From: CAXBGS01 sp963975425
Lineage (GTDB): Bacteria; Planctomycetota; Planctomycetia; Pirellulales; Pirellulaceae
Assembly: GCA_963975425.1 (NCBI GenBank)
Contig: CAXBGS010000010.1
Coordinates: forward strand, 124,001 to 188,000
Length of the DNA: 64,000 bases
Reading direction: 5' to 3'
Notes under the pieces: generated by a model
Databases searched by the model: none
Seen by the model: the letters and a program-made list of their open reading frames with translations, nothing else
Told to the model about the DNA's origin: nothing
In this document: positions 9,801-19,455 of the stretch, one piece after another
Layout: every line of letters begins with the position of its first letter
How positions within the stretch are numbered: position 1 is the stretch's first letter
Translations under genes and position numbers: made by a program

Positions 9801-11306
9801 CTATTTCGCAGCCTTCTGCTTTCGCGTCTTGCGTTGTCTCTTTTGAGGTTCGGGAGGAGGCGTCAAGCCATCGGTCGGTTGATTCCAAAGCCGATAGGGA
9901 TCATCAAGTCGACGCATCTCGGCAAGCAGCAACGCTTCCATCTCGGCAAGCTTCTTTGCATGCTCACCGTTCTCGGCCAAGTCCGTTAAACGTGCGTCAC
10001 CCTTGCCATGCTCGGCGATGAATTCGTGGGGATTCTGGGCAAGATTAAACAACTGGGTCTCACGCACCTGCCCGTCCAAGACATCGTACTTGATGAGTTT
10101 CCAATCGCCCTTTCGGACACTTCGCATGCCAGGTTTGGTTCCGCCACAGTACACGCCGAACAGAACGTCACGAACGGTTTGTGCCTTGCCTTCCAGCACA
10201 GGCTTGATGCTGACACCTTCGATTGAATCTGGCGCGTCGATTCCGGCCAGGTCACAGATTGTTGGCAGCGAGTCCAGCAGATAACAGTTGCCCGGTGCCC
10301 GCGTCCCCGGCGTGATCCCTGGACCTTTGACGATGTAGGGAACTCGCCACGTGTGTTCGTACAAGTTTTGTTTGCCCTGCAGTCCGTGGCGACCGATCGC
10401 CATGCCGTGATCAGCGGTGTAGACGATATACGTGTTGTCCAGTTCGCCCATCGCATCAAGTTTTTCCAACACACGAGCGATCTGTTGGTCGATGTATTCG
10501 TTGCAAGCGAATTCTCGACCGAGTTCGTTTCGGATCGTTTGCTCATCACGACGCAGCCAAACGCCGCTAACCTTTTCTTCATCACGGAGTCCCGGATGTC
10601 CATGGTGAAACGGATGTTCTGGCAAATAATTCACCGGCAACGCAGGTTGATCGGGATCGGATGGCGGCAGCGAATCTTGGTCGGTGTGATTGACGGCGCC
10701 GTATTTCGCCAACAATTCCGGAGTTCCGTCACGCGTATCATGCGGATGTGAAAATCCGAAATAGATCAAGAACGGGTCTTCATCTTTTTTCGATTCGCGT
10801 TGCTCGAGGTATTCCATGACTCGATCACCGTGCCACGCGCTGCCGGTCTCTGGCGTACCGCCACGCTTGGTCGCTTCGTGAACGACTTGAAACTTAGCGT
10901 TCGCCGCGGAATAGCTGTTCCCTTTTTTACACGTCCGCATCGTATCGTAGCCAGCGCGATTGAAGATTTCGGCCATCACGTTGTCTTCGATATCACTTGG
11001 ACAATGCCTGCCGCCCAGCGCATTGGGTAAGTGCCAGACAGTTCGACCGCACATGACCATGTGACGCGAGGGCGTACAGACAGCACCGCTGAATGACCCC
11101 ATGTGGTAGGCCGCGTCCAAGACCATGCCTTCTGCGGCGAGCCGGTCGATCGTCGGCGTGTGCAGTTTCGACTCGGAGTTGTACACCTGTAAATCGAACG
11201 GCGATTGATCGTCGACGATGATGAACAAGACATTAGGCCGGTCGGCAGCAAGCCCCAGCGACGCCATCGAAATGGCGGTCAAGCAGACAACGAGTAAAGA
11301 TCGCAT
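9801..11306 (-). CDS. Secreted sulfatase (type I, arylsulfatase family)
   Basis: The 501-residue protein starts with a signal peptide (cleavage near residue 20) and then RPNVLFIIVDD, the first metal-binding strand of sulfatases. The catalytic Cys-type site is CTPSR with Cys near residue 77. That Cys is converted to formylglycine by a maturase, which is not encoded in this window. A later TADHGMAIGRHGLQGK segment supplies the Asp-His pair and catalytic Lys. The C-terminal tail is rich in Lys, Arg and Gln. It probably hydrolyses sulfate esters on polysaccharide in the periplasm or outside. It follows avtA by 39 bp and precedes an esterase. Confidence 0.93.
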   Translation of the reverse strand: MRSLLVVCLTAISMASLGLAADRPNVLFIIVDDQSPFDLQVYNSESKLHTPTIDRLAAEGMVLDAAYHMGSFSGAVCTPSRHMVMCGRTVWHLPNALGGRHCPSDIEDNVMAEIFNRAGYDTMRTCKKGNSYSAANAKFQVVHEATKRGGTPETGSAWHGDRVMEYLEQRESKKDEDPFLIYFGFSHPHDTRDGTPELLAKYGAVNHTDQDSLPPSDPDQPALPVNYLPEHPFHHGHPGLRDEEKVSGVWLRRDEQTIRNELGREFACNEYIDQQIARVLEKLDAMGELDNTYIVYTADHGMAIGRHGLQGKQNLYEHTWRVPYIVKGPGITPGTRAPGNCYLLDSLPTICDLAGIDAPDSIEGVSIKPVLEGKAQTVRDVLFGVYCGGTKPGMRSVRKGDWKLIKYDVLDGQVRETQLFNLAQNPHEFIAEHGKGDARLTDLAENGEHAKKLAEMEALLLAEMRRLDDPYRLWNQPTDGLTPPPEPQKRQRKTRKQKAAK

Positions 11307-11345
11307 GGCGCGGTAGAACTTTCGTGAGGGAGGAAAGCAAGTGAG

Positions 11346-12635
11346 CTACCCGACACGATAAGCCGCCGCGACTTCGTCTGCAATCGTTTTGAGTCCGTCC
11401 CTGACAACTTCGTCGGGCATCGTGAATGTGACCCGCAAACACTCGTCACGGTGTTTCCAAGAATCGTCGTTAATCCCGTAAAAGAAATAATTGCCGGGCA
11501 CGACCAGGACGCCACGCTTTTTCAATCGCTGGTAGAGTTCCATCGACGTGATGGGCAACCCTTCGAACCACAACCACAGAAAAAATGCACCTTCGCTGCG
11601 ATGGACTCGGTAGGGAAATTCCTGATCGAACAGTTCATGTACCCAACGCACGGCCTGCTCGGATTTGTCCTTGTAATACGGCCGCACAATCTGATCGCTG
11701 ACACGCAAGATTTCACCACTGCTGATCATCGGTGACACTAACGCTTGGCCGATGTTGGTGTTGGCCAGTCCCACGATCGACGTCATCGATGAGATGGCGT
11801 CGATCAATTCAGGACAAGCGACCACGATCCCCGTGCGTGTGCCCGGCAAGCCGAGCTTGGACAAGCTAAGCGTGAGGATGATGTCCTCGTTCCACCGCGG
11901 TGTCGCTGAGGTAAAGATCGCATTGGGGAACGGTGCGCCATATGCGTTGTCGATGATCAATGGGATCCGATGCGACGACGCAAGTTGACTGAGCCGATCA
12001 ATTTCGTCGTCGGTCAGTACATTGCCCGACGGATTCGTCGGACGTGAAACGCAGATTGCGGCAATCTCATCACCGACATCCAACCGATCAAAGTCGACTC
12101 GGTATTTGAATTCGTGATCACCCAACCGTTCGATACGCGGCTTTATCGCCTGGAACATATCGCCGCCGACCGATTGGTTGGCATACCCAATGTATTCGGG
12201 GACCAATGGGATCAAGACCTGCTTGCGCCGGCCATCACTGAATTCACCCGCCAAAGCATTAAAAAGAAAAAAGAACGCGGTTTGACCGCCCGCAGTGATC
12301 GCGATATTTTCGGCCCCGACGTTCCACCCGAATTGACGACGGAACAGGTCTGCAATTGCCGTGCGAAAAGCTAGATTCCCGGCGGGCGGCTCGTAATTCC
12401 CCAGGACACGCTCGAGCGTCCCTGGCTCGGTCACTAAATCGGCGATTCGCTGTCGCCACAGCGCATCCATCGCCGGGATATGCGCAGGCTGCCCACCACC
12501 GAGCATACGAATGTCGTCGCCACCGTGAGCCAACGCGTGACCGAGATCATCCATCAACTCGCCGATGCCGCTGCCACGACACAGTTCGCTTCCGAACTCT
12601 GAAAGTTCCCACTTCATCAATTCGGTCCGATCCAT
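11346..12635 (-). CDS. avtA: Valine--pyruvate aminotransferase
   Basis: This is a fold-type I PLP aminotransferase of the AvtA group, which transfers the amino group between valine (or alpha-aminobutyrate) and pyruvate to give alanine. Sequence landmarks shared with E. coli AvtA run through the whole length: MLGGGQPAHIP at the N-terminus, PLVPEYIGYA, ICVSRPTNPSGNV, DNAYGAPFP, and SLSKLGLPG with the PLP lysine near residue 260. EGAFFLWLWF and RGVLVVPGNYFF are near the C-terminus. ATG at 12635 is chosen; a GTG three codons upstream (12644) is an alternative. It lies between two catabolic-looking genes, so its co-transcription may be incidental. Confidence 0.93.
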   Translation of the reverse strand: MDRTELMKWELSEFGSELCRGSGIGELMDDLGHALAHGGDDIRMLGGGQPAHIPAMDALWRQRIADLVTEPGTLERVLGNYEPPAGNLAFRTAIADLFRRQFGWNVGAENIAITAGGQTAFFFLFNALAGEFSDGRRKQVLIPLVPEYIGYANQSVGGDMFQAIKPRIERLGDHEFKYRVDFDRLDVGDEIAAICVSRPTNPSGNVLTDDEIDRLSQLASSHRIPLIIDNAYGAPFPNAIFTSATPRWNEDIILTLSLSKLGLPGTRTGIVVACPELIDAISSMTSIVGLANTNIGQALVSPMISSGEILRVSDQIVRPYYKDKSEQAVRWVHELFDQEFPYRVHRSEGAFFLWLWFEGLPITSMELYQRLKKRGVLVVPGNYFFYGINDDSWKHRDECLRVTFTMPDEVVRDGLKTIADEVAAAYRVG

Positions 12636-12677
12636 GTGTGACACTAGCGGACGCTGATCCGACAGCTCTCTCGATTG

Positions 12678-14789
12678 CTACGGTGTGGCCAAAAACTGAA
12701 CGGCATCGACGACGACATACCCGTCGGTATCTTCATTGCTGATGGTGACAATTCCGGGCGAAGACTTGTCGAACGCGAACGTTCCCAATGAAAGGAATAG
12801 ACCGTCGATCGGCGGCGTGGTTCGCTGATTGACGGTGATTTTCTTGACGCCACCGGAATGCTTGACGGTTACTTTTGCGTTGGTGGCGCGGTTCTTGTTT
12901 GACTGATAAGCCAAGCGAACCTCATAGTTTCCCGAAGCCGGCAGTTCGGCGAGAAAGGTTGCTTTCAGCTGGCCCTTGGCTTGGTTCCGATCGTGACGGT
13001 AACCCCAGCCGACGAATCGCTGGCTTGACGTGCTGCCCTGCCAGCTGCCAGCCAAGTCGATATCTTCATCGTCTAGAACGACCCCTTGAAGCGTTTCGAC
13101 AAGCACCGATTTGGGTGACGACAATTTAACGGGACCGTCGTAGTGCAGCACTTGCCCGTCCTCGTCCAGTCGGCGACGAACGCGGTCGTACGCAACTTCT
13201 TGTACCGCCGTTGCGTCGTCGATCGCCATCGCGGCGACGGTTGCGGCGCTCTGCCCAAGAACCATAAAGACTGGCTCCATACGAATCGAACCGAATGCGA
13301 TATGTGAACTGGACACGCAGACCGGGACAACCAAATTTTCACACTCGGACTGCTTGGGCAGGACCGACCCAAGCGCGATCTCGTAGGGACCATTGGTTTT
13401 CACGCCGATGTCGCCTTCGTTTTGCACGAAACCTTCAGGCGTGATGTAGCGTTGCACGTTATGTGAATCGATCGTGTAGGATCCCATTCCGATTGAATCA
13501 GGCGTCGGCTTGGACTTCAGCAATTCGTGCTCGGTCATCACAAAGTCACCGACCATTCGACGTGCTTCGCGGATGTAAAGCTGATGCGACCAGTGGCCGT
13601 TGTCAACGAATTCATCCTTGGGCAAACCCCAACGCCGCATTTCGGTTTGAACGTCTGTAGGCACGCGAGGGTCGTTGGCGATGAAATACAACCAACCTTT
13701 TTGATAACTCTCGTGTTCGGCGATGATTTCACGACGCTGCTGATAGCTGCCGTCGGGGTAGTCATAGTTCATGCCGATGTTGTCGGTACTGAACGGACCG
13801 TGGTTATTCGTATCCGTCTTGCGGTTAGGCAGAGGATCAAATTTATTGAACGTTCCGTCAAAGCCTGCTTGATAGACACGCAACAATAATTCGTATTGCT
13901 TGGGGTCATAGTTATCGGGCTTGGCGAACGGAATTCGGTTGGCCGGATCGTCGGTCAGGCACATCCGAAAGCAATACGCCTGAACTCGTGCGTCACCCTC
14001 ATGCCGATTACCAGGTGGATCGGTGCTAATCCGGGGCAAGACACCGCTTTCAGGATCGCCCGGTGTCACATAGGGGCTGACTGGATCTAACCGACCGAAA
14101 TGATGGTTGTGATGCAAAACGCCGACCTGCACGCCATTCCAGTTTTCGCCGTACACGTCGCGTCCTTCGCGGCCAACGTGATACGAGACACCCGCGGATG
14201 CCAACAGATCGCCTTCATAAGTTGCATCGACGAAAACCTTGCCAGAGAATTCTTTGCCACTAAGTGTGCGAAACGACTTGATGGACGCCCCCACTTTTTC
14301 GACACCGGATTCGCGGTCGAGCCATTCGTCGCGATAGACGGGAATCTCGAACTCGCGGACGTAATCCTCGAAGACCTCTTCGGCCACATGCGGCTCGAAC
14401 ACCCACATCGTTTCGTTTTGATCGTCGATGGACCGACGACCGTAATCGTCGATCGTTTGTTGCCGCCAACGTTCCGGCGACTGGTATTTTTTCCAAATGC
14501 GATGGTAGAAGTCTTTGGACAGCCCACCGACAACCGCTTTATTGCCCGAGTCGGTCCATCCTAATCCGCCGCTGGTCAATCCGCCCAAGTGCCGGTCGGG
14601 GCTGACGATCACAACGGACTTGTCCATGCGTTTCGCTTGCACCGCGGCGATCACCGCCGCCGAGGTCCCGCCATAGACCACCACGTCATGTTGAAACGAT
14701 TTCTCTTGCGCGCGAATCGGCGCAGTGGAAAATACACAAGCGCAAATGACAAACGAAGCCAAACATCGATGAAACATATCGTAACTCAT
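12678..14789 (-). CDS. FAD-dependent oxidoreductase with C-terminal golvesin/xanthan-lyase-like domain
   Basis: The 703-residue secreted protein has a signal peptide (to about residue 27), then a Rossmann dinucleotide fold with GGTSAAVIAA near residue 38. The FAD_oxidored-type body follows, including FVDATYEGDLLASAGV near 190. Residues from about 585 to the end form a beta-rich domain of the kind found on golvesins and xanthan lyases (FVGWGYRHDRNQ, YEVRLAYQSN, VVVDAVQFL), probably carbohydrate or surface binding. Planctomycetes carry many such proteins; their reactions are not known to me. It starts 11 bp after the MoxR stop codon and is probably read through from that operon. In related clusters a DUF58 gene usually takes this place. 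Confidence 0.85.
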   Translation of the reverse strand: MSYDMFHRCLASFVICACVFSTAPIRAQEKSFQHDVVVYGGTSAAVIAAVQAKRMDKSVVIVSPDRHLGGLTSGGLGWTDSGNKAVVGGLSKDFYHRIWKKYQSPERWRQQTIDDYGRRSIDDQNETMWVFEPHVAEEVFEDYVREFEIPVYRDEWLDRESGVEKVGASIKSFRTLSGKEFSGKVFVDATYEGDLLASAGVSYHVGREGRDVYGENWNGVQVGVLHHNHHFGRLDPVSPYVTPGDPESGVLPRISTDPPGNRHEGDARVQAYCFRMCLTDDPANRIPFAKPDNYDPKQYELLLRVYQAGFDGTFNKFDPLPNRKTDTNNHGPFSTDNIGMNYDYPDGSYQQRREIIAEHESYQKGWLYFIANDPRVPTDVQTEMRRWGLPKDEFVDNGHWSHQLYIREARRMVGDFVMTEHELLKSKPTPDSIGMGSYTIDSHNVQRYITPEGFVQNEGDIGVKTNGPYEIALGSVLPKQSECENLVVPVCVSSSHIAFGSIRMEPVFMVLGQSAATVAAMAIDDATAVQEVAYDRVRRRLDEDGQVLHYDGPVKLSSPKSVLVETLQGVVLDDEDIDLAGSWQGSTSSQRFVGWGYRHDRNQAKGQLKATFLAELPASGNYEVRLAYQSNKNRATNAKVTVKHSGGVKKITVNQRTTPPIDGLFLSLGTFAFDKSSPGIVTISNEDTDGYVVVDAVQFLATP

Positions 14790-14800
14790 AGCGGGAGGGC

Positions 14801-16006
14801 TTAATTTCGAGGAACCTCAATTCCTCGCAGCAGCGATTGTAATTCCTCGTCGACGTCACGCCCCTCGATTTCCGCTTCCGCGGTCAATTGAACACGGTGG
14901 CGAAGCGCCGGCACCGAAATTTCAACGACATCATCGGGAATCGCAAAGTCACGCCCACTGAATGCGGCCAGCGTACGCGACGATTGCATCAACGCCAATC
15001 CTGCACGCGGCGACGCGCCGATATGGAATGCCGGCCATGTCCGCGTCGCGCGCACGATCTGGTTGATGTAATTAACCAAGCTATCTTCAACATTCACGCT
15101 GCCGCACATTGCGATGACTTTTTGAACGAGCTCGGGGTTGGCAACCGTGCTGACTTCTTCTTTCAGTCGCTTATTCAGATCCATCTGCTGGCTGTGAAGC
15201 TTTAGGATCTCGGCTTCCTGTTCCGAGTCCGGATAGTCGACTCGCAGTTTGAACATAAACCGGTCCAACTGAGCTTCGGGCAGATTGTATGTTCCCTCGC
15301 TTTCAAGCGGATTCTGCGTCGCAAGCACCAAGAACGGTTTCGGGACTCGGTGACTGGTCCCGTCCACCGTGACACGGTATTCCTGCATGATCTCAAGCAG
15401 TGCCGCATGTGTCTTTGCCGGCGACCGGTTGATTTCGTCAGCCAACAGCAACTGCGTAAATACGGGTCCAGGCCGAAAACGAAATTCACTTTTCTGCATG
15501 TCGAACACCGGTGCGCCGGTGATGTCCGACGGCATCAGATCGGCTGTGAACTGAATGCGACCGAACTCACACCCCAGGACTTGTCCCAGCGTTCGCACGA
15601 ACAGAGTCTTGCCTAGTCCAGGGACCGATTCGATCAGCACATGCCCGCCGGCAAACAGCGCCGTCAAAGTGCCCAGCACGAGTTCCTCTTGGCCCACATA
15701 CAGCTTGCCGACTTCCCTTGAAATCGCTTCATACAACTGTCGCACCGGAACGAACTTTTCGGACAGACGGTGCTGGACAACCGGGGAACCGACCGGCCCT
15801 GACGGCGCAACACCCGCCGATGTCGCCGGGCCGTGATCGGTCGGCGGAGCCGAAGCGTTGTCGTGCGACTGGACCGCAGAGGACGCGACCGGCGGAGGCT
15901 TCGGCGGATTCGTTTCTGACGATGCGGGGTCAGGCGGCGGACTGCTCAAGTCTTCGTCTCTCGATGGTGTTGATGCGCCGTCGTGCGGGCACACGTTGAA
16001 GTTCAA
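14801..16006 (-). CDS. MoxR-family AAA+ ATPase
   Basis: The first ~85 residues are Pro/Ser/Ala-rich and probably disordered. The rest is a MoxR ATPase: Walker A GLGKT, Walker B LLADEINRS, sensor-type ATQNPLESEGTYNLPEAQ, and a C-terminal lid. MoxR proteins work as chaperones that insert cofactors or assemble VWA-domain partners. It is the last of the tightly linked RDD-SpoIIM-membrane-DUF4129-DUF4350-MoxR series. The start is a TTG at 16006 without a clear ribosome-binding site. A start inside the low-complexity stretch, near residue 85, cannot be excluded. No DUF58 gene follows, unlike the usual arrangement. Confidence 0.92.
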   Translation of the reverse strand: MNFNVCPHDGASTPSRDEDLSSPPPDPASSETNPPKPPPVASSAVQSHDNASAPPTDHGPATSAGVAPSGPVGSPVVQHRLSEKFVPVRQLYEAISREVGKLYVGQEELVLGTLTALFAGGHVLIESVPGLGKTLFVRTLGQVLGCEFGRIQFTADLMPSDITGAPVFDMQKSEFRFRPGPVFTQLLLADEINRSPAKTHAALLEIMQEYRVTVDGTSHRVPKPFLVLATQNPLESEGTYNLPEAQLDRFMFKLRVDYPDSEQEAEILKLHSQQMDLNKRLKEEVSTVANPELVQKVIAMCGSVNVEDSLVNYINQIVRATRTWPAFHIGASPRAGLALMQSSRTLAAFSGRDFAIPDDVVEISVPALRHRVQLTAEAEIEGRDVDEELQSLLRGIEVPRN

Positions 16007-16045
16007 TTCAGTGGATTCAGTGCAGACAATTACGTCTCGGGCCCG

Positions 16046-17650
16046 TTACGAATCGGACGCCGACCCGGTAATCGAGGAAACACCAGAGCGAGCTTTCGCT
16101 TCCTCCCCGGGCGATCGCTTGGCAGCGATTTTGGCTGCCGGTTCATCGGGCAAGACCCAGGGTCCTTGTGTTTCGCCGCGAACACGTTTCATGTATTCGC
16201 TAATTCGATGTTTCGCATATTTTTCTCCGCTCGTTCGTCGCATGAGCGTGGCAACCGCATCCAGGTGATCGCCGAAATTACTTTCGCTTGCTCGCTTGAT
16301 TCGCCGGGGACGTCCGAAGATTGGAAACAACATCAAGCACACGACCAACCCGAACAGGATTCCGTGGATCGTTATCAGGCTTATTGGCCACACCGTCAAC
16401 ATCTCCATCCCGGTCGCCTTCGGCACACCAGGCTGGTGTTCACTGATCGGAATCGCGGAACCACTGGTGGTGACAAAACCTGCGAGCGGCTCTTCGTGGC
16501 CGTCAGAAGACGCCTCGGCGATCAATTGGGCCGCCAAATTGCGATTGGGAACATGCGTGAACGAATAGTTCGTCAGCAGTGACCCGCTGTTGATGACGAT
16601 GATCTTGGAACCCGGCCAGTCATTGCTCGTGATCTTGGCGGTCAGAATTAAATCGCGTTTGGACATCGTGGGTAGCGCTGTCGGCTTGGCTGTCTTGGCG
16701 GCCGTATTCGTCCCGGCTGACGGTGGCGGTTTTGCGGTGCCAGCAACACTGCCAGTATTCGCTCCGCCCGAACCTGCTCCGCCCGAACCTGCTCCGCCCG
16801 ACATTCCGGCGTTAGCACTCCCCGGACCCGAACTGGCGGTGCCCGCCCCGTTCGGATTCGCCGTTTCCGGCGTCGGCGTCGATTCGGGATATAACAATGC
16901 CTCGCCCGTCAGCAGTGATTCGAACCGGTAACTCGATGACGAAAGTTCCACTTCCGATTGACCCGGCCAAGCGGTAACCGGACCGCCTCGTCCACCGATC
17001 GCGTTGATGCTGCCTTGCGCATTCGCGTTGTGCACCTCGACCGCATCTTTATCGTGGAACTGAACCTCGTACTCTGCTGAGAACGACAAATCGGCCATGC
17101 CCGGCGACGCCCAGTCTCGTGACAGGGTCGACACATGCGGCTTGTGCTCCAGCGGCACCAATACAAACCAGCCGTTAGAAGCAATCACCGGACGATTCAA
17201 CCGCTGTGCGAGTTGTCGATTTCGTTCACGCGCCGCACGTCGTCGGTACTCAAGTCGCTGATCCGGCGGAGCTAAGCTTCCCGCCTCGGCCCAATAGTCC
17301 GCGGTGCTGCCGTTATCGGGAATGATATACACCAGGGTTCGATCGCCACGAGCAAGCCATGTTTCGAACCAATCCGTCACGCCCGAAGGTATGCCTCCGA
17401 CCGTTTGCGGAGTCCAGACAATGGTGGTCGTTAATTCAACTCGATCACTCAGTCGCGAAACGTCACGGGTTCGCACGCCCGCGTTCTCGAACGACGTGCG
17501 CAGCGCGCCAAACCCGTTCAAACTCTGCTCGCCAACCGTCCCGCCCGACCGGCCATAGATGTCAGTGAATCGATTGCATCCGGCCGAAGCGATTGCCAGC
17601 ACGCATAACGCAATCAGCCTGATGCAGTGTTCCGCTGGTATCACATTCAT
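16046..17650 (-). CDS. DUF4350-containing membrane-anchored protein
   Basis: An N-terminal signal with a possible lipobox (SAGC, residue 24) is followed by a DUF4350 domain with the GVTDWFETWL segment. A Gly/Ser/Ala-rich linker (about 275-315) carries GGAGS repeats from a 15-bp DNA duplication. A membrane helix (about 425-445) and a cytosolic basic tail come last. DUF4350 is the sugar/GATase-like partner found beside MoxR, DUF4129 and SpoIIM genes; its biochemical role is not known. It overlaps the upstream DUF4129 gene by 4 bp (17647-17650), which points to translational coupling. Confidence 0.83.
   Translation of the reverse strand: MNVIPAEHCIRLIALCVLAIASAGCNRFTDIYGRSGGTVGEQSLNGFGALRTSFENAGVRTRDVSRLSDRVELTTTIVWTPQTVGGIPSGVTDWFETWLARGDRTLVYIIPDNGSTADYWAEAGSLAPPDQRLEYRRRAARERNRQLAQRLNRPVIASNGWFVLVPLEHKPHVSTLSRDWASPGMADLSFSAEYEVQFHDKDAVEVHNANAQGSINAIGGRGGPVTAWPGQSEVELSSSSYRFESLLTGEALLYPESTPTPETANPNGAGTASSGPGSANAGMSGGAGSGGAGSGGANTGSVAGTAKPPPSAGTNTAAKTAKPTALPTMSKRDLILTAKITSNDWPGSKIIVINSGSLLTNYSFTHVPNRNLAAQLIAEASSDGHEEPLAGFVTTSGSAIPISEHQPGVPKATGMEMLTVWPISLITIHGILFGLVVCLMLFPIFGRPRRIKRASESNFGDHLDAVATLMRRTSGEKYAKHRISEYMKRVRGETQGPWVLPDEPAAKIAAKRSPGEEAKARSGVSSITGSASDS
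16761..16805. repeat. 15-bp in-frame tandem repeat
   Basis: Units GCTCCGCCCGAACCT at 16761-16775 and 16776-16790 are identical, and a partial third copy runs to 16805. They encode a Gly-Gly-Ala-Gly-Ser repeat in the DUF4350 linker. Confidence 0.85.
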
Positions 17651-18498
17651 GCCGCCGCTCCCGTCGCCGCAGCGAGATCCGATTCCAACGCTTGATTGGA
17701 CAGCCAGATCGCTAGAAATTCATCTCTTGAAATTTCGTGACGGCCAAAGTACGAACGTTCAAATTGGTCAACCGTTTCACGTAACCGTTCCGCGCTCGTC
17801 GGGTCGGTGCCTCGCGTTTCGCGAACATAGCGACCATTCGTTTTTGAACGATTCAGCCGCAAATATCCGGCTTGATCGAGCAACAATAGCTGATGTCCGA
17901 ACAGCAAAATGATTGCTTGATCGAATTGACCGGCGTTCATCAGCCGCTCTGCTTCGTCGCGCATATTAACGTCGGTCCGCCGCAGTTCCGCGGGCAAGTG
18001 TTTCATTCTGGCCAGCGTTTGTTCGTCGAGATATGACTCGCCATTGCCGCTCTTGTTTCCGCCTCGGTTTGCCCCTGCATCGAACGATGCGGAGGATACC
18101 GCGTACACAAATGCCGCGACGACACATGCGACGAAAATAATCGCAAGTGTCCAGCCCATCAGATATCCCAGCGTCAGACCGCTGCCGAACAATCCCGTCG
18201 AGCCGGTCGCGCCGCCGCCAGTCGTTGCCGGTTTCGCCTGCTTTAACTTTTCAGGTTTGGGCAACCAGCGACTGTCGCGATTGATCGAGTCTTGTGATTC
18301 GTCGCGAACCTGGATTGGCACCGTCTGTTTTTGATCCGCATCGTACCAAGCGGTATCACTCAACGAGTTTTCGGTCGGCGAAGGTGTTTGCTTTTCGGTC
18401 GGCGAAGGTGTTTGTGCGTTTGTTTCTGACGCGGATAGGCACAAAGCGATCACGAACATCGGAACGACCGCAAGTCGCGAGAAATTTATGTGCAACAT
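17647..18498 (-). CDS. DUF4129-containing membrane protein
   Basis: The 283-residue protein has a signal peptide (to about 28), a Thr/Pro/Ser stretch with two TPSPTE repeats, one membrane helix (about 110-135), and a C-terminal cytosolic DUF4129 domain. That domain contains RLMNAGQFDQAIILLFGHQLL and the final FERSYFGRHEISRDEF segment. DUF4129 occurs with MoxR, DUF58 and transglutaminase genes; the role is unknown but it is taken to act with the ATPase at the membrane. The ATG at 18498 directly abuts the stop of the upstream gene, and its end overlaps the DUF4350 start by 4 bp. Confidence 0.85.
   Translation of the reverse strand: MLHINFSRLAVVPMFVIALCLSASETNAQTPSPTEKQTPSPTENSLSDTAWYDADQKQTVPIQVRDESQDSINRDSRWLPKPEKLKQAKPATTGGGATGSTGLFGSGLTLGYLMGWTLAIIFVACVVAAFVYAVSSASFDAGANRGGNKSGNGESYLDEQTLARMKHLPAELRRTDVNMRDEAERLMNAGQFDQAIILLFGHQLLLLDQAGYLRLNRSKTNGRYVRETRGTDPTSAERLRETVDQFERSYFGRHEISRDEFLAIWLSNQALESDLAAATGAAA
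18368..18414. repeat. 24-bp in-frame tandem duplication
   Basis: The unit TTTTCGGTCGGCGAAGGTGT plus 4 further bases occurs at 18368-18391 and again from 18392. It doubles an eight-residue TPSPTE-containing segment just after the signal peptide of the DUF4129 protein. Confidence 0.85.
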
Positions 18499-19455
18499 CT
18501 ACAAGGCCCCTCTCGTCGCGGCGACCGGTTCACGGCGGGGCGGCAAGCTTGATTCGTCGCCAAACTGCCGCATCCGTTCCGCTCGCACCGCCAAGTCAAC
18601 TTCCCAGCCTTCCAACCGGATGCGAGTGTCCAGGTATCCCAGCAGCCGGACAAAAATCGAAAACGAAGCCACAATCCACAGGGCCAACGGATAGAAGACC
18701 AGCATCGTGAACAAGTCCCAATCCCAGGTACCCAGCGTGATGCCACGCGTCCAGATCAAAGAGTACATCACGCTTAGGAAGAGAAAAAACGTGACGAAGG
18801 CGACGGCAATGAATCGTCCCGCCAAGTCCGTAGACATCACCGAATGCAGTGATCTGCTGCGCCGGCGTGCGTCAATGACTTGGTCTGATCTGGATCGCAA
18901 TGGACAGTTTTCCAGCAGCAGTATCTCTGGCAAGAACGGCCGTGCACCACGCATGAACGCAGCGAAGACGAGGAAACCGCTCGGCATCAAAAAATCCGAG
19001 AACGGATCCGCTTGGCTTCCAATACGGAAGGCGAGAAACACCATCGCCGGAATCGCCATACGTTTGAATCCCAGCACATATAACCAACGTGCGGCCTGTC
19101 GCGAGACATTGCGAAACACACTGGACCAAGTCGGGCGATGTTCGAAAACCGCTTGTCCGAGAAAGTACGTTGTGAACACGCCGGCCGCGGGGGCCTGCAG
19201 CATTACCAGAACGGCCATCCAGTACATATACCGCCAAATTTGTATCTGTGCTTCTTCGTCTTGCAACGAGTACGCCGATTCGCGGACAGGAATCCACGCC
19301 AACAGCAACGCGTTGAAGACAATCCACGGGACGGCGCCAATTGTGAATCCCGTCAAAATTGCGGTCGGATACCGCCGGATCATCACGAGCGCCAAGTCAC
19401 CAATCTCGGCCAGCGTGCGTAAGCGGATGACGACATGTGTTTGATCAAGTTGCAC
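18499..19455 (-). CDS. Multi-pass membrane protein of the MoxR/SpoIIM operon
   Basis: I do not recognise a named family. The protein of about 318 residues shows at least five hydrophobic segments (beginning ILTGFTIGAVPWIVF, then MYWMAVLVML, FIAVAFVTFFLFLSV and FYPLALWIVASFSIFVRL). The start is taken as GTG at 19455, which overlaps the SpoIIM-like stop by 11 bp. A longer in-frame start at 19557 would bury over 100 bp in the upstream gene and adds a basic, unconvincing tail. The end abuts the DUF4129 start exactly. Position suggests it is a membrane subunit of the same complex. Confidence 0.78.
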   Translation of the reverse strand: MQLDQTHVVIRLRTLAEIGDLALVMIRRYPTAILTGFTIGAVPWIVFNALLLAWIPVRESAYSLQDEEAQIQIWRYMYWMAVLVMLQAPAAGVFTTYFLGQAVFEHRPTWSSVFRNVSRQAARWLYVLGFKRMAIPAMVFLAFRIGSQADPFSDFLMPSGFLVFAAFMRGARPFLPEILLLENCPLRSRSDQVIDARRRSRSLHSVMSTDLAGRFIAVAFVTFFLFLSVMYSLIWTRGITLGTWDWDLFTMLVFYPLALWIVASFSIFVRLLGYLDTRIRLEGWEVDLAVRAERMRQFGDESSLPPRREPVAATRGAL

